Source of the DNA: Chloroflexaceae bacterium
GTDB taxonomy: Bacteria; Chloroflexota; Chloroflexia; Chloroflexales; Chloroflexaceae
NCBI GenBank assembly: GCA_025057155.1
Contig: JANWYD010000013.1
Span: 1-64,000, forward strand
DNA length: 64,000 bases
Direction of reading: 5' to 3'
The translations under genes and the position numbers were made by a program. Every line of letters starts with the position of its first letter. The stretch's first letter is position 1. Below are positions 56,556 through 64,000 of this stretch, piece by piece. The notes beneath the pieces were generated by a model, which worked only from the letters and a program-made list of their open reading frames with translations, did no database searches and was not told the DNA's origin.

Positions 56556-57059
56556 ATGACCTCAGACATTCGCGAGCAGGTAATCCCTGGCGAGCGAGGG
56601 CCCCTGGAACAGATTGAACAGTCCATTATGCAGATTAGCTGGTTGGCCCAGCGCCAGTTTATGCAACTGCTCGACGATGAGCGCTTCCGTCTGACCCTGC
56701 CCCAGTTTTACACCCTGCTGCATCTGTACCAGCTTGCAGCCGAGTGTAAAATGTCAGATCTGGCCGAAGCGACCCAGCAGTCGGCCGCCTCGCTCACCGG
56801 CGTGGTTGATCGCCTGTCGGAGAAACAACTCGTAGAGCGCAAACGTCACGCCACTGACCGGCGTCAGGTTATGGTCGTGGTGACTGATCGCGGCCGGGCT
56901 CTGATTGCCGAGATCAAACAGGCGCGCCGGGAACAGATGCAGGCGGCGCTCGCCCATCTCGTTGAACAGGAGGTGGAGATGCTGATCCAGTTGCTCGATC
57001 GGGTGCTGCTGGGGATGACCCGCGTCCTGGAACACGGCGAGAGCGGGCGCTGGGCCTGA
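56556..57059 (+). CDS. MarR-family transcriptional regulator
   Basis: A winged-helix dimer-forming regulator of about 167 residues from the ATG at 56556. Seen: LTLPQFYTLLHLYQLAAECKMSDLAEATQQSAASLTGVVDRLSEKQLVERKRHATDRRQVMVVVTDRG, the helix-turn-helix and wing of MarR (the DRR wing motif is intact). The coiled ends form the dimer. The frame is open to 56475, but those codons would start before the -10 box of the promoter. It lies 64 bases before lon and may control it and itself. The Shine-Dalgarno is weak. Confidence 0.9.
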   Translation: MTSDIREQVIPGERGPLEQIEQSIMQISWLAQRQFMQLLDDERFRLTLPQFYTLLHLYQLAAECKMSDLAEATQQSAASLTGVVDRLSEKQLVERKRHATDRRQVMVVVTDRGRALIAEIKQARREQMQAALAHLVEQEVEMLIQLLDRVLLGMTRVLEHGESGRWA

Positions 57060-57123
57060 GAGAAGTCTTACGCGGCTCCGCCGCAAACGATATGCGACCC
57101 GTTCGCGTTAAGGTGAGGTTCCG

Positions 57124-59616
<2,493 letters not shown>

Positions 59617-59619
<3 letters not shown>

Positions 59620-59700
59620 AGGATTTCTCAGAACGGTTGACGCAACAGCGCGAAGGCGCAAGGTGTTTGTGGTCTTGCTGCCAGGCCCTTGCGCCGGGGC
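59617..59700. repeat. 3'-flanking repeat after lon
   Basis: It begins at the lon stop and reads TTTCTCAGAACGGTTGACGC followed by a GCGAAGGCGCAA...TTGTGGT..TTG..GCCAGGCC...TTGCGC pattern. It is closely similar to 62548-62635 after eno, including the GCGCTAGAG that contains the stop codon. GGCGCAAGG and CCCTTGCGCC can pair as a hairpin. Confidence 0.7.
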
Positions 59701-59875
59701 ATAAAGCCGCTCTGCCATCCTCCCCTCCGGCAGGAGACGCGGGGAACCTGGGGGTTCCCCGCGTCTCTCCAGACGCCACCAGCGGTCCGGCGCTCCCGCC
59801 TGGCAGAGAACCGGGAAAGCCTGGTTTCTTCGCCGCATGCATTGCGAAACTCTATCGCAGCAAGGAGACTGGAAG

Positions 59876-60793
59876 ATGTTCCGCACCATCCTGGCGCCGC
59901 TCGACGGGTCGAAGATCGCCGAGCAGGCGCTGCCGACCGCAGCGCGTATTGCCCGGACCAGCGGCGCGAGCCTGCACCTGGTGCACGTCCACGCTGATGA
60001 CGCCCGCGACCCGATCTTCGTCAACGGGCTGCCGGTGATTGACGAGCACCTCCACTCCCTTGCCGCCGAGCACGAACGGGTCTACCTGGAACGGGTCGCC
60101 GCAACTATCGCCAGCGACGACCTGGAACCGATGGCGGTGCGCCTCTCCGGGCCGGTGGTGCGCACCCTGCTGCGCTACGCTCGCGACGTCAACGCCGACC
60201 TGATTGTGCTTACCACCCATGGCCGCAGCGGGTTTGACCGGCTCTGGCTGGGGAGCGTGGCCGAGTCGCTGGCCCGGCAGGCTCATGCGCCTCTCCTTCT
60301 GCTGCGCCCTTCGAGCCGTGGCAACGGGTCCGCATTGCGCTTCGGGCAGGTGCTTGTGCCCCTCGACGGCTCGCCGCTGGCCGAGGAGGTCATCGCGCCC
60401 GCCGCCGCGCTCGCCGCGATTGACCACGGCGCGCTGACCCTGCTGCGGATCGTTGACACCCTTCCCCAACCGATCAGCCTGCCCCTGCCGGAACGCTACC
60501 GGCCCGATGAAGCGACCCTGGCCCGCGAGGAGGCCGCCGCCTCAACGTACCTTCAGGACGTCGCCGCGCGCCTGGCGCCCCCCGGTACGCGCACCATCGT
60601 GTCGCACGCCGAACAACCCGCTCGCGCGATCATCGAGACCGCGCACCAGCTTGCGGTTGACCTGGTAGCCCTGACCACCCACGGGCGCAGCGCGGTGCGG
60701 AGCGTGGCGATCAGCAGCGTCGCCGATAAGGTGTTGCGCGGCATTGATCGGCCCCTGCTGGTGCTGCGCCCTGGCCAGCAGCACGCAGACTAG
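59876..60793 (+). CDS. Universal stress protein with two UspA domains
   Basis: A 305-residue tandem UspA protein. Each half starts with a (I/V)LVPLDGS-like strand (TILAPLDGSKIAEQALP; QVLVPLDGSPLAEEVIAPA). ATP-binding loop in the first half: THGRSGFDRLWLGSVAESLARQA (G-x2-G-x9-G-S, intact). In the second half, THGRSAVRSVAISSVADKVL lacks the glycines, so only the first domain is expected to bind ATP. The ATG at 59876 has AAGGAG and GGAAG upstream; the longer frame to 59837 is rejected. It follows lon by 256 bases that hold repeats and an imperfect GAAA/TTTC palindrome (59808-59832). Confidence 0.92.
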   Translation: MFRTILAPLDGSKIAEQALPTAARIARTSGASLHLVHVHADDARDPIFVNGLPVIDEHLHSLAAEHERVYLERVAATIASDDLEPMAVRLSGPVVRTLLRYARDVNADLIVLTTHGRSGFDRLWLGSVAESLARQAHAPLLLLRPSSRGNGSALRFGQVLVPLDGSPLAEEVIAPAAALAAIDHGALTLLRIVDTLPQPISLPLPERYRPDEATLAREEAAASTYLQDVAARLAPPGTRTIVSHAEQPARAIIETAHQLAVDLVALTTHGRSAVRSVAISSVADKVLRGIDRPLLVLRPGQQHAD

Positions 60794-60813
60794 CCGATTG
60801 CGACCGGGCCGCT

Positions 60814-60858
60814 CGTGTTCCCCGATGGGCGGGAACACGGGAAAATCCGGTTTTCCCG
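60814..60858. repeat. Two adjacent hairpins after the UspA gene
   Basis: The first hairpin is CGTGTTCCC...GGGAACACG (60814-60839, 9-base arms). The second is CGGGAAAA-TCCGG-TTTTCCCG (60838-60858, 8-base arms). They share two bases, so they are mutually exclusive or stacked. The second belongs to the GGGAAA...TTTCCC family. A likely 3'-end structure for the UspA transcript. Confidence 0.7.
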
Positions 60859-60881
60859 ACCCTGGCCGCACGCTCCGCCGT

Positions 60882-60913
60882 TTGCGGCGCGGCATTCGCG
60901 TCTATGCTATACT
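60882..60913 (+). promoter_or_regulatory. Possible promoter for eno
   Basis: TATACT at 60908-60913 preceded by TGC (extended -10, identical in context to the argG -10). The nearest -35 match, TTGCGG at 60882-60887, has a 20-base spacer, which is longer than ideal. If used, eno has a leader of about 350 bases. Confidence 0.4.
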
Positions 60914-61062
60914 GGCGACGCACCAACTTGCCAGGGTACGCTCTGGCTCTGTACCGGCAATGCCGGCCTGAGTTGTCTGTAAACGAAGTTTTGCGCCACC
61001 TTGAACCAGGTACGCGGGCGTCAGCCCACCGGCAGGGGCGGTTCGCGAACCGCCTCTCCCGC
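60914..61062. other. Leader region of eno, first part
   Basis: It contains AGTTGTCTGTAAACGAAGTTTTG (about 60971-60993), a half-copy of the arm of the nested inverted repeat, and the perfect palindrome GGCGGTTCGCGAACCGCC (61037-61054). No coding frame is supported. Confidence 0.5.
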
Positions 61063-62547
<1,485 letters not shown>

Positions 62548-62550
<3 letters not shown>

Positions 62551-62635
62551 AGCGTTTCTCAGAAAGGTTGACGCAAAGGCGCAATGCATTCGTGGTATTG
62601 ACGCCAGACCTTTAGGCCATTGCGTCCCCGTAGTC
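62548..62635. repeat. 3'-flanking repeat after eno
   Basis: Sister of 59617-59700: the eno stop lies in GCTAGAGCG, followed by TTTCTCAGAAAGGTTGACGC and a GGCGCAATG...TTCGTGGTATTGACGCCAGACC...CCATTGCG pattern. GGCGCAATG and CATTGCG can pair. The rest of the gap to 62829 has a degenerate GGAAGGCTGAGCCTTTCG hairpin. Confidence 0.7.
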
Positions 62636-62829
62636 ACGGTTGACCGGGAAGTCTCCAAATGCTGTAAGAGGCGGCTGCCCCGCACGGACTTGAGGGCAAC
62701 CGTTCGGAGGGGCGGAAGGCTGAGCCTTTCGCCACTCTTCGTTGCCCTGTTCGCTCCGGACGAAACAGGGTTGGGGGGAGGTTTCGCCTTCCCCCAACCC
62801 TCCAGAAGGTGCAGTTGCCTTCCGCCTGC

Positions 62830-64000
62830 TCACTGCGCCCACAGGGGCCAGCGATCCTGCGCGGTATTGGTGGTGATCTGCCGGGTCACGCCGGTGACGA
62901 GCCCGAGCGTGTAGATGTCATAATCGCCGTCGGTGTCGCTGGCATAGGCCAGATTGAGCCCGTCAGCCGACCAGGTCGGGGCCTCGGTATTGCCCGGCCC
63001 CTGGATCAGGACCCGCGTGCGCCCGGTGTTCAGATCGTAGAGCGCCAGGTCCCAGTCGCCGTTCGGGTTCATCGAGTAGGCGATGGCGCGCCCGTCGGGC
63101 GCGATGCGGGCGAAGCGATCGTCGAAGCTGTTATTGGTGAGCTTCGTCACCCGATCCAGGCGCGCTCCAACGATGCTCTGGCTATCGTAGAAGTACACCA
63201 CATCGGCCTGGTACAATTCGAAATCGCCGTCGCAGTTGCTCGTCCAGTAGATGCGCCGTCCATCGGGCGACCAGGTGGGCGTCTCGTTGGTACAGCCCTG
63301 CGTGGTGAGGCGCACCGGGAAGTTGCCAGCGAAGGTCATCAGGTACAACTCCTGCCCCTCCTCGCGGTCGGAGACGAAGACGATCTTTGTTCCGTCGGGC
63401 GAGACGCTCGCGTTGTAGTCGCTCGCCGTTCCCCTGGGCAGGTAGCCTGGGAAGGGGCCATCGGGCGGCGGCTGCGTGCCATCGCTGTAGCTCAGGCGCG
63501 TCACGCCAGCGTTCCACGTGAAGTCGCCGCCAAAGAAGGCCGGCGGATCGAAGGTGTAGATCTGCCGGTAGTTCGGGTTACTGCGCCGCGAGTCGACCAG
63601 CAGGCGAATCTGGCCGGGGTCCCAGCTACGTCGCCACGAGAAGGCCACCGTCTCGGCGGCATTGCGGGTAATGCGGATGCCCTCGCCGAAGAAGTTTGGC
63701 AGATACAGCTCCCAGTGGCTGCCTGTGTCAATGTTCGAGGCGTAGACCAGGGGGGGATCGAGGAGCGGGGAAGTCCAGGGCGTGCCCAGGTGGGGGTAAC
63801 GCCACTGGAAGTAGTGCTGGCCCGCGTTGCCCATTTCCACCTTGTAGCCGGGCGGGTTATCCGGCACATATGTCAGCACCCGCCGCTCGAAGAGTTGCAC
63901 CAGGACATCGCGCTCGCTGAAGCCGATCACCGCCCGCGTCCAGTACGCGTCGGTAATCGGCAGGCCCATTGTGAACAACCAGTCAACCACCGGGCTGCGT
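62830..64000 (-). CDS. TolB-like beta-propeller protein with FERR module (partial)
   Basis: The 3' part of a gene that enters from beyond 64000; no start is in the window (the frame stays open to the edge). Residues visible: a GLP/FERR module (GLPITDAYWTRAVIGFSERDVLVQLFERRVLTYVPDNP, then VEMGNAGQHYFQWRYPHLG), followed by TolB/PD40 propeller repeats (SPDGTKIVFVSDREEGQELYLM, SPDGRRIYWTSNCDGDFELY, APDGRAIAYSMNPNGDWDLALYD, SADGLNLAYASDTDGDYDIYTL). It ends DRWPLWAQ. Probably secreted, binding protein or polymer; function unknown. Confidence 0.85.
   Translation of the reverse strand, partial: RSPVVDWLFTMGLPITDAYWTRAVIGFSERDVLVQLFERRVLTYVPDNPPGYKVEMGNAGQHYFQWRYPHLGTPWTSPLLDPPLVYASNIDTGSHWELYLPNFFGEGIRITRNAAETVAFSWRRSWDPGQIRLLVDSRRSNPNYRQIYTFDPPAFFGGDFTWNAGVTRLSYSDGTQPPPDGPFPGYLPRGTASDYNASVSPDGTKIVFVSDREEGQELYLMTFAGNFPVRLTTQGCTNETPTWSPDGRRIYWTSNCDGDFELYQADVVYFYDSQSIVGARLDRVTKLTNNSFDDRFARIAPDGRAIAYSMNPNGDWDLALYDLNTGRTRVLIQGPGNTEAPTWSADGLNLAYASDTDGDYDIYTLGLVTGVTRQITTNTAQDRWPLWAQ

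Overview
The window is GC-rich chromosomal DNA, most likely from a member of the Chloroflexota, class Chloroflexia (Roseiflexus/Chloroflexus-like). This is inferred from two giant secreted beta-helix proteins with a CTLR(K/Q)AI N-terminal motif and a short Y/W-L-P-x-V-R C-terminus, an abundant GGLPxFG...QWFERAR extracellular domain, and the general gene style. No rRNA, tRNA, CRISPR array, prophage or transposase was found. Housekeeping genes alternate with secreted proteins, and almost every gap carries palindromic intergenic repeats.

Layout. 0.3-6 kb: murJ-type flippase, nucleoside hydrolase, a YprB-like exonuclease with a PASTA Ser/Thr kinase, and a 66-aa conserved-looking protein. 6-15 kb: orphan LolD/MacB-type ATPase, rarA, a SoxB-like FAD oxidoreductase, a P-loop ATPase paired with a 1020-aa TPR/membrane protein, and aroQ. 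15-25 kb: two tandem giant surface beta-helix proteins. 25.8-32.5 kb: EamA transporter, then hisZ-like, degenerate creatininase, long-form hisG, purM and purC. 32.9-39.9 kb: one-strand arsenic region, in transcription order ArsJ-associated GAPDH, arsJ, PstS-like lipoprotein, Uma2 nuclease, truncated ArsP/YraQ-type permease, ACR3 and a MIP channel. 40-50 kb: redoxin-like protein, WD40 lipoprotein, membrane STAS protein, diheme peroxidase head-to-head with a copper-amine-oxidase-like lipoprotein, beta-propeller-like protein and an alpha/beta hydrolase. 50-56 kb: arginine cluster argG, phosphatase, argJ, argH and an ArgA-like GNAT. 56-64 kb: marR-type regulator, lon, double UspA, eno and a partial TolB-like propeller protein.

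The most interesting signal is the roughly 390-nt leader of argG. It has a strong promoter, a 37-codon reading frame with an RRRFRR arginine cluster and a good ribosome binding site, then a G+C hairpin followed by TTTTT. This is the layout of a ribosome-mediated arginine attenuator. The second theme is a set of structured intergenic repeats. Several families show compensatory changes that keep their hairpins paired, and one nested inverted repeat forms the leader of both murJ and eno. The third theme is arsenate handling by 1-arseno-3-phosphoglycerate export (GAPDH plus ArsJ) combined with ACR3, without an arsR in the window.

Starts were moved downstream of the longest reading frame where a ribosome binding site, signal peptide or family N-terminus supported it. 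All assignments come from reading the sequence and from knowledge of the families; no search was run.
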